Shown: piece after piece, positions 1 to 7,983 of the stretch | Position numbering within the stretch: position 1 is the first letter of the stretch | How the letters are laid out: each line of letters begins with the position of its first letter | Origin: 43-108 sp001915545 | GTDB taxonomy: Bacteria > Bacteroidota > Bacteroidia > Bacteroidales > Bacteroidaceae | Assembly: GCA_902491215.1 (NCBI GenBank) | Contig: CABUGV010000033.1 | Coordinates: 1-41,064 of the forward strand | Direction: 5' to 3' | Length of the DNA stretch: 41,064 bases | Position numbers and translations under genes: made by a program | Notes under the pieces: model-generated | The model's input: the letters and a program-made list of their open reading frames with translations, nothing else | Told to the model about the DNA's origin: nothing | The model's database searches: none

Positions 1-35
1 ATTTTGTATTGCCGGATGACCCGAAGCCGAGCTTG

Positions 36-88
36 CACCTCCCTCCTCCGCCCTTTCCGCTACGCTCCAAGGGCGGAGGAGGGAGGTG
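36..88. repeat. GC-rich perfect palindrome, REP-like
   Basis: A perfect 20-bp inverted repeat (arms 36-55 and 69-88, 13-base loop) built of CCTCC/GGAGG runs. No T-tract follows on either strand, so it does not look like a terminator. It lies upstream of the first gene. It resembles an interspersed palindromic element, but no second copy is in the window. Confidence 0.7.
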
Positions 89-213
89 GAGAAGTTGCAC
101 TTCTAACTTGACTGTAGCATTTGCTTCATATTTGCCCTTCAATAACAGGGAGTAAGTGGTCGTGCAGATATATTTTGCTTTTGTTAAAGTATAATCTTTA
201 AATGGAAACTTTA

Positions 214-221
214 TAACTTTG
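214..221 (+). promoter_or_regulatory. Candidate -7 box (TAACTTTG) for the ABC ATPase gene
   Basis: TAACTTTG matches the Bacteroidetes TAnnTTTG -7 consensus and lies about 70 bases before the ATG at 290. No good TTTG is visible at the right upstream distance, so the call rests on the -7 box alone. Confidence 0.4.
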
Positions 222-289
222 CTGTGTCTAAGTTTTCGGCATACAAATTGCCGTTTTCGTATGGTTTTCTTATAAATAGGTAGATAGGA

Positions 290-1381
290 ATGAACTCTGA
301 TATGGAAATGACGGCTGATGAAACGGCCGTATCGTTGCGCAATCTTTCTTTCGGATTCGGACGCAGTTCCAAAAGTACAGTTTTGGGCAGTCGTATTGAT
401 GCATCTTTGAAATATGGCGAATTGGCCTGTGTTGTAGGCCCTGTAGGCGGTGGCAAGTCCCTCCTTGCGAAAACAGTTGTAGGTCTGCAGCCTTGTTTCG
501 ATGGCGATGTCTTTCTTGGCAGGCGCAGGGTGGGCGATTGTTCAAAGGCCGAACTCTCCCGTCATGTTGCATATTTTTCTTCAGAATCGGCTTCGAACTG
601 CAGCATATCGGTTGCCGATTATATAGTGTACGGACATAAGCCTGTTTGGCCTTTCCGCCGAAAAATGTCGGAAAAAGACAACAATGCAGTAAGCCGTTGT
701 CTCGACTGGCTCGGTATCGGAGATTTCGGCAATCGTAAGATCCGTACTTTGAGTCGTGCCGAGCGCGATAAGGTCATAATGGCAAAAGCCATTTTTTCAG
801 ACGTACCGGTCATTTTTCTTGACGGCCTGCTCGACAGTCTTTCGTTTCCCGACAATGTCGAGGTGCTTTGTCTGTTGAGACGCATGGCGCACACTTCAAA
901 AAAGGCTGTTGCCGTTCTCATGAGCAATGCAGAACTTGCTGTGCAGTTTGCCGATAGAATATGGTCGGTTGACAAGAACCGCGGTTTCAACTCCGGCATT
1001 CCTGAAGACTTGTTCCTCAGAGGTGTTGTTGATGAATGTTTCGGAAACGAAAGAATTTCTTATGACATAAGCACTGGTCGATTCGTCTACAGCGGTGACC
1101 ATATACGCAGTGTCATAGTCGAAGGCGATGTTGCCGGCAAGGAATATACTGCCGTTTGTAGAGCTTTGGGCAGATGTGCTGTCGATGTTGAGACACCAGA
1201 AACCGCATCCGGCTCTTCTGTACTGAAAGTCGTTGTCAAGGGAAACGGTCGTTTCTGTCTGCACCATCCTGATGCTTCAGAAGAAAACTTCACGTCTGTC
1301 GAACATCTGCTTACTGCACTTTTGTCGGCGATGTCGAAATTGCGCATCAGCCTTTTGTCTGAAGAATCACCTGAACCGTAA
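290..1381 (+). CDS. FecE/BtuD-type ABC transporter ATP-binding protein, degenerate active site
   Basis: A 363-aa ABC ATPase-fold protein of the iron-complex/cobalamin uptake type (FecE, BtuD), inferred from order and spacing of motifs and from the C-terminal extension typical of Bacteroidetes members. Walker A is intact (GPVGGGKS, 50-57). The signature is LSRAE (154-158) instead of LSGGQ-like. Walker B reads VIFLDG (174-179), with Gly179 where the catalytic Glu should be, and the H-loop His is Asn213 (MSNA for STHD). It could bind ATP but is unlikely to hydrolyse it normally. Residues 230-363 form an extension of unknown function. The CbiK-like gene follows after 40 bases, so both probably belong to a tetrapyrrole or metal uptake operon. 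No permease or binding protein is in the window. An alternative start is Met5. Confidence 0.75.
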   Translation: MNSDMEMTADETAVSLRNLSFGFGRSSKSTVLGSRIDASLKYGELACVVGPVGGGKSLLAKTVVGLQPCFDGDVFLGRRRVGDCSKAELSRHVAYFSSESASNCSISVADYIVYGHKPVWPFRRKMSEKDNNAVSRCLDWLGIGDFGNRKIRTLSRAERDKVIMAKAIFSDVPVIFLDGLLDSLSFPDNVEVLCLLRRMAHTSKKAVAVLMSNAELAVQFADRIWSVDKNRGFNSGIPEDLFLRGVVDECFGNERISYDISTGRFVYSGDHIRSVIVEGDVAGKEYTAVCRALGRCAVDVETPETASGSSVLKVVVKGNGRFCLHHPDASEENFTSVEHLLTALLSAMSKLRISLLSEESPEP

Positions 1382-1421
1382 AAAGTATTTTATAATAAAG
1401 AAAAATCACAGTCAGTCCACT

Positions 1422-2333
1422 ATGAGAAACTTCATTTTAGCAGTAATGCTGTTTTTTTCGGTTGCCGCATTCGGACAGGACAACCGTGTAGAATCGGATA
1501 TGTTTGCAGACATGCGCGATGGCGATAAGGCCGCGCTTGTCGTTGTCCATTCCGGCACAGTGTCTGCCAGTGCCGAACAGGGAACAATTGCTCCGTTCAA
1601 CCAGCTTCTGAAGACCGCCTTTCCCGATATGGATTTCCGCGAAGCGTGGAGCTCGCGTGCCGTTGTAAGGCAGATGTCCTCGCTGGGATTGTATAAAAAG
1701 ACACCGGCCGAAGTCCTTGCCGAACTCAGGCGCGACGGTTACACTCATGTGCTTATTCAGTCGTCAGACATTGTCGACGGAGACGAAATGGATGTACTGC
1801 GCCGTGAAGCCGCGCGTGCACGAGCCGATTTCAAATGTGTCCGTATCGGCGAACCGCTATTCCATTCAGTCGATGATTATTCCAAAGTTGCAGAGCTTCT
1901 AGGGAAAATCTACACGACGAAGAAGACGGCCAACGTATTTCTCTGCTTCGGCTCTCCAGTAGGGGGCAACGAGTCCTACGCCATGTTCGACTATGTGCTC
2001 CACGACCAGGGGTTTGAAGACAGTTACGTCGCTGTTGCTGACGGTTATCCATCATTGAGCAGTCTCCTTAAATTGCTCAAGCGCGACAAGCAGAAACGCA
2101 TCAACCTTATTCCATGTGTGTTTGTAGCCGACGATGCTTTCCGCACATCTGTACTTCAGAAGTGGCAGAGGCTTCTTCTCGGCGAAGGCTATAAGGTTAA
2201 TGTCATAGATGAAGGAATGGGCGAATTGCCTGAAATCCGCAACATTTTTCTGCGCCATGCCGAAGACGCCAAGAGGTACCGCACTTTGTCGGCTTCGGAG
2301 ATAAAAATGAGAAACGCCGTCGGAGCAGAGTGA
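1422..2333 (+). CDS. Exported CbiK-like protein (cobaltochelatase family) without the active-site histidines
   Basis: A 303-aa protein of the anaerobic sirohydrochlorin cobaltochelatase (CbiK) family. The start at 1422 was chosen because it begins a clean signal peptide (MRNFILAVMLFFSVAAFGQ); the reading frame is open further upstream, but only by running through the preceding gene. Family landmarks: AALVVVHSGT near 37-46, TPAEVLAELRRDGYTHV (94-110), RIGEPLF (141-147), VADGYP (205-210), GMGELPEIR (265-273). The two metal/tetrapyrrole histidines of CbiK (MGHGT and AGDHA contexts) are absent: here the segments read LCFGSP (174-179) and VADDAF (235-240). Periplasmic CbiK forms are known in Desulfovibrio, where a tetrapyrrole or heme role was proposed. 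This one may bind rather than metallate a tetrapyrrole; that is inference. Confidence 0.75.
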   Translation: MRNFILAVMLFFSVAAFGQDNRVESDMFADMRDGDKAALVVVHSGTVSASAEQGTIAPFNQLLKTAFPDMDFREAWSSRAVVRQMSSLGLYKKTPAEVLAELRRDGYTHVLIQSSDIVDGDEMDVLRREAARARADFKCVRIGEPLFHSVDDYSKVAELLGKIYTTKKTANVFLCFGSPVGGNESYAMFDYVLHDQGFEDSYVAVADGYPSLSSLLKLLKRDKQKRINLIPCVFVADDAFRTSVLQKWQRLLLGEGYKVNVIDEGMGELPEIRNIFLRHAEDAKRYRTLSASEIKMRNAVGAE

Positions 2334-2407
2334 TCTGCTTGTTTAGGCCGTTGGCTTATTGCATGTTTCTGAGCAGATAATCTTATCGATATAACAGTTT
2401 CTTTTTG

Positions 2408-2437
2408 AGGCCGTCAGACTTAATTGTCTGGCGGTCT
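2408..2437 (+). terminator. Hairpin terminator after the CbiK-like gene
   Basis: A 10-bp stem (GCCGTCAGAC with GTCTGGCGGT) and 6-base loop about 75 bases after the stop codon, followed by a T-rich stretch (CTTATTTGTTATTTATTTG). Confidence 0.65.
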
Positions 2438-2607
2438 TATTTGTTATTTATTTGTGTCAGCAATATTTTTAATCCGTACTAACAATATTTCTCATCCGTA
2501 CCAACTTTGCATTGATGCAATGTTAAGAGAGATGCGTTGCGGTGTTCGTACAGATTGCGCTTTCTGCAGGTTCGTTTTGGTTCTCCATGCCCTCGTGTGA
2601 GAAACTA

Positions 2608-2693
2608 TGAGCGCTCGCGGTGAAAATTCCGAGCGCTCAAAAATTTCTTTGCGGGCGCTCGGAATTTATCTGATACAGGCTTGCAGATAAATT
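2608..2693. repeat. Compound palindromic repeat with GAGCGCTCG motifs
   Basis: Two adjacent perfect 10-bp inverted repeats: TGAGCGCTCG (2608-2617) with CGAGCGCTCA (2630-2639), and AATTTATCTG (2663-2672) with CAGATAAATT (2684-2693). A third GCGCTCGG copy lies at 2655-2662. A related but diverged block is at 23239-23327. The rest of 2438-2700 holds no gene that I can support. Confidence 0.6.
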
Positions 2694-2700
2694 CTCGGAT

Positions 2701-2746
2701 AAAAATCAAGGGCTGAAATCCTTTTCTTGCAGATTTCAGCCCTTGA
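2701..2746 (-). terminator. Strong terminator of the GH97 gene
   Basis: A perfect 15-bp stem (arms 2706-2720 and 2732-2746, 11-base loop). On the minus strand it is followed directly by TTTTT (2705-2701), so it ends transcription of the GH97 gene that stops at 2824. Confidence 0.85.
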
Positions 2747-2823
2747 CCATGTTATATATCGAATGCTTTGTTTCGGCTTGTAGTTGTTTGTGTCTGAACT
2801 TGTATAGACACAGAGGAAATTGC

Positions 2824-4770
2824 TTACTCGCTTACAACAACTGTTCCTCCCTGAGGTCTTATTGTAAGTGTAATCTTGCCTTCAGAACCGATTTTCTTGC
2901 TGTTCAGCGTAGGCTCCATTTTTTTGTTGTCTTCGTATATCTGAACGTTCTTGCCGGCAATGAACGGAAGTGTCACTTTCAGGTTCATGGCTTTGTCGGT
3001 CGCATTTATACCAGCAATGTACCATTTATCGCCGTGCTTTCTTGCAAGTACTGCGTAGCGTCCTGGATAACCGTCTACGAATACTGTTTCATCCCATTCT
3101 GTTGGAATCTGCTTCATGAAGTCCATACAGATTTTTGGCGCATCGGTGAGGTTGTTTGGTGCAAGTGCAAAATTCTGTATAGGGTTCTGGAAAAGAATTC
3201 CTGTTGCGAGCTGGAACACGTCGCTTGTCTTTCTTGTAGTACCTCCGTCGTTGTTGCGGTTGAGGCGCTTGTTGAGCACGCATCCTCCGAATTCCATACA
3301 TCCCACAGTGTTTCTGATGAACGGATGCAGACAGGCGTTGAATGCTTCGTTGTCGCAGAAGTGCTGGTTGAACACGAGATTTTCCGATGCAAGAACAGCC
3401 TCGCTTCCGACATAGTTAGGATACATTCTTTCCCAACCGCGCGGAATGGTGCATCCGTGGAAGATTACCATGAGTCCGTTGTCGTCGGCATCGCTCAGGA
3501 TTGATTCGTAAAGGCGCATGGTTTCCTGTTTGTCGCCTCCGAAGAAGTCAACCTTTATACCCTTTACGCCGATTGAATTCATCCATCTCATTTCGCTCTT
3601 TCTGCTTATAGGGTTGTCCATCAGGTTTGTAGGTCCCTGTACAATGTCGTTCCAATATCCGCTTGAACTGTACCAGAGGAATACATCTATGCCTTTGCTC
3701 TGAGCGTATTTCACGAGCTCTTCCATTTTCTTGTGACCTATGCGTGTGTCCCACCAGTTGTCCACGAGCACGTATTCATATCCCATGTCGGCTGCGAAGT
3801 CGATGAATTTCACCTGATCGTCATAGTTGATACTTCCGTCCTGCCAGAGAATCCAGCTCCATGTTCCGCGTCCCATCTTGTATTGGTGCTTGGTGGTGTA
3901 GGCCGGTTCTACTACGTCCCATGTGATGGTGGTTTCTGCTATAGGCTGCAGGGTTTCGCCCACTGTGACTGTACGCCAAGGAGTTTTTCCAGGAAGTGCA
4001 AATGCTGGCGACGATGTTCCGTTGCCGTTGTTTTCCTCCGGCATTGGGAATGCAACCGTGTAGAGATTGCCTTCCTTGCAGTCGCTCAGGCGCGATGCAC
4101 AGTAGCGGCTGTCCACTCCTGTCTCGCTCACAAGCACCCATCCTTTTCCTCCGATGTTGAAGAGGGCAGGGAAGGTGTATCCGTGGCCGTACTTCGAACG
4201 TGTGTCCATCTTGTCGTCAGGAATGTATTCTTCCTCGTAGCTAGGCTTTGTGCGTTTCCAACCTATCATGGCGTCGCTCTGCGGAGAGAGGAAGGTAGTT
4301 GTACCTGTCGGCAATCTGAATCCTGTGGCTTCTTCGTTTATTACGATGCTTCCTGTTTCGCCCTGACGGGGTACTGCATAGCGGAAAGCTACATCGTTGG
4401 CGCTTACTCTGAATATTATGTCCATCTTCTGCCCCTTGGCGTTGGTGAAGGAGCATGTAAGCTCGTTTGCCTTGTAGTGGATGTTCGACTTCTTGATGCG
4501 TGTCTGCACGTATGTCGTGTCGATGCTTCTGCCGTTCTTGGCATTGAGGGTGAGACCTTTGCTGAAATCGCCGATGTTGGACTTGAATCCAAGAGGTGAC
4601 TTTTCGAGCATGCGTGTGCCGTTGTAGTCTACAGTGTATACGGCTTCGCCTCCTTTAGGGCAGTAGATGTCCACCTTGAGCTGGCCGTCTGGACCTGACA
4701 CCGAAGCCTCCTGCGCGTTGATCTGAAGCACCGATGCTGACATCATGAGAAATAGCATTTTGATTTTCAT
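2824..4770 (-). CDS. GH97 family glycoside hydrolase, retaining alpha-galactosidase-like
   Basis: A 648-aa protein with a signal peptide (cleavage near NAQ, residues 18-20). It has the GH97 order: N-terminal beta-sandwich (about 21-285), TIM barrel (about 300-565), C-terminal beta domain. GH97 has inverting alpha-glucosidases (SusB, Glu base) and retaining alpha-galactosidases (BT1871, Asp nucleophile, Glu acid/base about 55 residues later). Here VKGIKVDFFGGDKQ carries Asp408 in the nucleophile position, and Glu463 (ASENL) lies exactly 55 residues on, so the retaining alpha-galactosidase type is favoured. It is probably periplasmic and removes terminal alpha-galactose. It is divergent from a GH29 fucosidase, which suggests shared use on host or plant glycans. 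No SusC/SusD pair is present. Confidence 0.88.
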   Translation of the reverse strand: MKIKMLFLMMSASVLQINAQEASVSGPDGQLKVDIYCPKGGEAVYTVDYNGTRMLEKSPLGFKSNIGDFSKGLTLNAKNGRSIDTTYVQTRIKKSNIHYKANELTCSFTNAKGQKMDIIFRVSANDVAFRYAVPRQGETGSIVINEEATGFRLPTGTTTFLSPQSDAMIGWKRTKPSYEEEYIPDDKMDTRSKYGHGYTFPALFNIGGKGWVLVSETGVDSRYCASRLSDCKEGNLYTVAFPMPEENNGNGTSSPAFALPGKTPWRTVTVGETLQPIAETTITWDVVEPAYTTKHQYKMGRGTWSWILWQDGSINYDDQVKFIDFAADMGYEYVLVDNWWDTRIGHKKMEELVKYAQSKGIDVFLWYSSSGYWNDIVQGPTNLMDNPISRKSEMRWMNSIGVKGIKVDFFGGDKQETMRLYESILSDADDNGLMVIFHGCTIPRGWERMYPNYVGSEAVLASENLVFNQHFCDNEAFNACLHPFIRNTVGCMEFGGCVLNKRLNRNNDGGTTRKTSDVFQLATGILFQNPIQNFALAPNNLTDAPKICMDFMKQIPTEWDETVFVDGYPGRYAVLARKHGDKWYIAGINATDKAMNLKVTLPFIAGKNVQIYEDNKKMEPTLNSKKIGSEGKITLTIRPQGGTVVVSE

Positions 4771-4811
4771 AGTGTTCGTTGTTTTGAAATGTTGTTTTTA
4801 TAAGTATGTTG

Positions 4812-4819
4812 CAAAGATA
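4812..4819 (-). promoter_or_regulatory. Candidate -7 box (TATCTTTG) for the GH97 gene
   Basis: On the minus strand TATCTTTG fits TAnnTTTG, 41 bases before the GH97 start. The -33 element is poor (ATG where TTG is expected). The 356-base divergent region 4771-5126 otherwise holds only AT-rich sequence and the opposing promoter. Confidence 0.45.
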
Positions 4820-5025
4820 CTAATATTGATCATATCTGCATATTTCTATAAATAATGTAAAGTGTCTGTTTTACGCTTTTTTTTAGACGCCTGCACTTTT
4901 TTTATTCAAAAAACATGAAAAGAGTAACATCTTTGGTTGTCGCTCTTTTGCTGTGAAAAGGATCTCATGTCGATAAAGTGCAATATATTGACGATAATGT
5001 CCTTTTTATTGTTTGTGCTAAGGCT

Positions 5026-5033
5026 TATCTTTG
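5026..5033 (+). promoter_or_regulatory. Candidate -7 box (TATCTTTG) for the GH29 gene
   Basis: TATCTTTG on the plus strand fits TAnnTTTG and lies 93 bases before the GH29 start. A TTTG occurs upstream (5012-5015), but its spacing is too short, so this is only a candidate. Confidence 0.4.
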
Positions 5034-5126
5034 CATTTACGATATGCCGTGCGGAAATGAAAAATACGAACAATGGCCATGCCTTGTTGTCTGCCGGGCG
5101 TTGTTTCAAAAAAATAGTTTAAGGTT

Positions 5127-6770
5127 ATGTTAAAGAAAATTTTAGTCATGTCAGCGTTGCTCGCATCAATAGGCGGTGCGAATGCGCAGGATTACAAAGT
5201 GAAAGTCAATACTGACAAGGAGCCTGTTGCAAAAGGCAAGTTCGAACCTAACTGGGAGTCTTTGGGCGAGTATCAGACACCGGAATGGTATAAGAATGCC
5301 AAGTTCGGAATATGGGCCCACTGGGGACCTCAGTGTGCGGCTGAAGACGGCGACTGGTATGCCCGCAGCATGTACATTCAGGGCGACGGCAAGTATCGTC
5401 ATCATATCGATGTTTATGGACATCCGTCTGAGTCTGGATTCATTGATGTCATCAACGACTGGAAGGCTGAGAATTGGGATCCTGACAAATTGGTGAAACT
5501 TTATAAGGATGCCGGTGCACAGTATTTCATGGCAATGGCCAACCACCACGACAATCTCGATATGTACGACAGCAAGTATCAGGAATGGAACACCGTCAAC
5601 ATGGGGCCTAAGAAGGATATCATCGGTGGATGGGCTGAGGCTGCCCGCAAGTATGGACTGCCGTTCGGTGTCAGCGTTCATGCAAGCCATGCGTGGAGAT
5701 GGTTCGAGGTGGCACAGCAGAGCGACAAGAAGGGCCCGCTCGAGGGTGTTCCATACGATGGAAAGCTTACGAAGGCTGACGGTAAGGGCAAATGGTGGGA
5801 AGGCTACGACCCGCAGGAACTTTATGCTCAGAACCATCCGTTGAGCAAGAATTCGGAAGATCCGGGTTCGATACATGGACAATGGGCTTGGGAGAACGGT
5901 GCCGTATTGCCGGATCAGGCATATTGCGACAAGTTCTACAACCGTACAATTGAGCTCATCAACAAGTATAGTCCTGAAGTAATATACTTCGATGATACTG
6001 TGCTTCCTCTCTATCCGTTCTGCGATGCAGGATTGAACATCACTGCGCACATGTACAACAAATCTATGGAGCGCAACGGTGGAAAGAACAAGGCTGTAGT
6101 GCTCGGCAAGATTCTGAACGACGAGCAGAAGAAATGTCTGACATGGGACGTAGAGCGCGGAACTCCTGATAAGATTCAGCCTCAGACTTGGCAGACATGT
6201 ACTTGTCTTGGCGATTGGCACTACAACAAGTGGACTTATTATGACAACTGGTACAAGTCTTCAAAATTTATCGTTAAATTCCTAATTGATGTTGTTTCAA
6301 AGAATGGTAATTTATTGTTGTCGGTTCCTGTGAAGAGCGATGGTACAATTGATAAGACTGAAGAAACAATCGTTAAAGAAATTGGTGAGTGGATGAAAGT
6401 CAACGGCGAGAGTATATACGGCACTACACCTTGGAAGGTTTATGGTGAAGGTCCTGCTGCCGACAAGGCTAATCCTATCAAGGCTCAAGGATTCAATGAG
6501 GGTGCAGTTGGCAACCTCGGTGCGGATGACATACGCTTCAATCAGAAGAAAGGTGCTCTCTACATTTCTTTCCTCGGAGTTCCTCAGAACAAGGAAGTTT
6601 CTGTTAAGTCATGTGGTAAGGATGCTCGTCTGCTAAAGAAGATAAAGAACATTACAGTTCTCGGAAGTGACGAGAAAATTACATGGAAGCAGAATGCAGA
6701 TGCACTCGTAATGTCTGTACCTTCAAAAGTGCCTTGCACACAGGCTGTTGTATATAAGGTGACATATTGA
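5127..6770 (+). CDS. GH29 alpha-L-fucosidase, exported
   Basis: A 547-aa protein with a type I signal peptide (cleavage near GANAQ, 17-21). The GH29 catalytic barrel begins with TPEWYKNAKFGIWAHWGPQ (51-69), a family hallmark, followed by GDWYARSMY (75-83) and NHHDNLDMYDSKY (139-151). The predicted nucleophile is Asp289 in VIYFDDT, where GH29 enzymes have WFDG-like motifs. A C-terminal beta-sandwich follows (about 430-547). It should remove terminal alpha-linked L-fucose in the periplasm or on the surface. It is divergent from the GH97 gene and is a paralogue of the lipoprotein GH29 at 23441; the two share motifs but differ around the nucleophile, so linkage preference may differ. Linkage cannot be read from the sequence. 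Confidence 0.9.
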   Translation: MLKKILVMSALLASIGGANAQDYKVKVNTDKEPVAKGKFEPNWESLGEYQTPEWYKNAKFGIWAHWGPQCAAEDGDWYARSMYIQGDGKYRHHIDVYGHPSESGFIDVINDWKAENWDPDKLVKLYKDAGAQYFMAMANHHDNLDMYDSKYQEWNTVNMGPKKDIIGGWAEAARKYGLPFGVSVHASHAWRWFEVAQQSDKKGPLEGVPYDGKLTKADGKGKWWEGYDPQELYAQNHPLSKNSEDPGSIHGQWAWENGAVLPDQAYCDKFYNRTIELINKYSPEVIYFDDTVLPLYPFCDAGLNITAHMYNKSMERNGGKNKAVVLGKILNDEQKKCLTWDVERGTPDKIQPQTWQTCTCLGDWHYNKWTYYDNWYKSSKFIVKFLIDVVSKNGNLLLSVPVKSDGTIDKTEETIVKEIGEWMKVNGESIYGTTPWKVYGEGPAADKANPIKAQGFNEGAVGNLGADDIRFNQKKGALYISFLGVPQNKEVSVKSCGKDARLLKKIKNITVLGSDEKITWKQNADALVMSVPSKVPCTQAVVYKVTY

Positions 6771-6809
6771 TAATGTACAAATATTGCTATTGATAAATGT
6801 GTTTATGAA

Positions 6810-6857
6810 TTAAGGCCTCTGATACCATTTTCATATACAGGGTATCAGAGGCCTTAA
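6810..6857. terminator. Bidirectional terminator between GH29 and rmlA
   Basis: A perfect 17-bp inverted repeat (6810-6826 with 6841-6857, 14-base loop) in the short gap between two convergent genes. T-tracts are weak on both sides, but position and stem length suit a shared terminator. Confidence 0.75.
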
Positions 6858-6867
6858 TTGTATCTGT

Positions 6868-7752
6868 TTATTTTGCTTCTTCTTCGGCAAGTCGCTTCAG
6901 ATATTGTCCATATTGATTCTTCAGCATCGGTTTTGCCAGTTCAAGCAATCTTTCTTTTGTTATCCATCCATTCTGATATGCTATACCTTCAAGGCAGGCA
7001 ATCTTTAGTCCAGTGCGTTTTTCGAGAACTTCGATGAATGTAGATGCTTCGCTGAGGCTGTCGTGCGTACCTGTATCAAGCCATGCAAATCCTCGTCCGA
7101 GAAGCTTTACTTTCAAATCTTTTTGTTCAAGGTATGCTTGATTTACAGACGTTATTTCCAGTTCGCCTCTTTTGGATGGCTTTATTTCTTTGGCAATGTT
7201 TACTACGGAGTTTGGATAGAAGTAAAGTCCTACGACAGCGTAGTTGCTCTTTGGATTTTCCGGTTTTTCTTCAATGCTGAGGCAATTTCCTTCGTTGTCG
7301 AATTGCGCCACTCCGTATCTTTCCGGATCACTTACCCAATAACCGAACACCGTAGCCTTGCTTTCTTCTTCTGCAAGTCTTACCGACTCTTTAAGCATAT
7401 TTGTGAAGCCTCGTCCATGAAATACATTGTCGCCCAAAACAAGGCATACACTGTCGTCTCCAATGAATTCTTCTCCGATTATGAAGGCTTGTGCCAGACC
7501 GTCCGGCGAAGGTTGCACGGCATATTCAAAATGTACTCCATAGTCGCTTCCATCGCCGAGCAGGCGCTTGAATGAAGGAGTGTCCTGAGGTGTGGATATG
7601 ATGAGGATTTCGCGTATTCCTGCGAGCATAAGTACAGATATAGGATAATATATCATCGGTTTGTCGAAAATCGGCAGAAGCTGTTTGCTTACTCCTTTGG
7701 TGATAGGGTAGAGGCGCGTCCCGCTACCTCCTGCCAATACTATTCCTTTCAT
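6868..7752 (-). CDS. rfbA: Glucose-1-phosphate thymidylyltransferase
   Basis: A 294-aa nucleotidyltransferase (RmlA/RfbA) making dTDP-glucose from glucose-1-phosphate and dTTP, the first step to dTDP-L-rhamnose and other dTDP sugars. The start at 7752 was chosen because MKGIVLAGGSGTRLYPITKG is the conserved N-terminus; the open frame extends 17 codons upstream without conservation. The GGSGTRL loop (8-14) and the KQLLPIFDKPMIYYPI region (23-38) are intact. No rmlB, C or D lies beside it, so it stands alone. Its likely promoter is inside the adjoining repeat (7801-7832). Confidence 0.95.
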   Translation of the reverse strand: MKGIVLAGGSGTRLYPITKGVSKQLLPIFDKPMIYYPISVLMLAGIREILIISTPQDTPSFKRLLGDGSDYGVHFEYAVQPSPDGLAQAFIIGEEFIGDDSVCLVLGDNVFHGRGFTNMLKESVRLAEEESKATVFGYWVSDPERYGVAQFDNEGNCLSIEEKPENPKSNYAVVGLYFYPNSVVNIAKEIKPSKRGELEITSVNQAYLEQKDLKVKLLGRGFAWLDTGTHDSLSEASTFIEVLEKRTGLKIACLEGIAYQNGWITKERLLELAKPMLKNQYGQYLKRLAEEEAK

Positions 7753-7800
7753 AGTAATGTCATTTAATTTTGATTTATGATTAATCTTTTGCTTATGGTG

Positions 7801-7832
7801 CAAATATAGTGAAAGCCGAGCGCAGAGACAAA
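7801..7832 (-). promoter_or_regulatory. rfbA promoter carried by a repeat element
   Basis: On the minus strand TTTG (7832-7829), a 20-base spacer and TATATTTG (7808-7801) give a near-ideal Bacteroidetes promoter. The transcript would start near 7794, about 42 bases before the rfbA ATG. The whole promoter lies within the first copy of the tandem repeat. Confidence 0.75.
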
Positions 7833-7983
7833 TGAAAACCGCGTTTTCGATTAGTCTCAGCCGAGGCGCATCCTATATTATCAAAATATAGTGAAAGTCG
7901 AGCGCAAAATATGAATGAAAACGGTGTATTCGATTTGTCTCAGCCGAGGCGCATTCTATATTATCAAAATATAGTGAAAGTCT
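7804..7983. repeat. Tandem palindromic intergenic repeat, 2.2 copies, period 82-83
   Basis: ATATAGTGAAAG starts at 7804, 7886 and 7969. Each full unit is itself an imperfect inverted repeat, with CGAGCGC near one end and GCCGAGGCGCAtcCTATATT near the other. The third copy is cut off at the cbiB stop codon (7982-7984). I recall similar units in intergenic DNA of other Bacteroidales, which would need a search to confirm. Confidence 0.8.

Noticed and set aside
36..88. Intrinsic terminator at the left edge
   Set aside because: The stem is strong but no T-tract follows on either strand.
7753..7803. Upstream ATG start for rfbA at 7803
   Set aside because: The extra 17 codons are not family-like and the predicted transcription start (about 7794) lies inside them.
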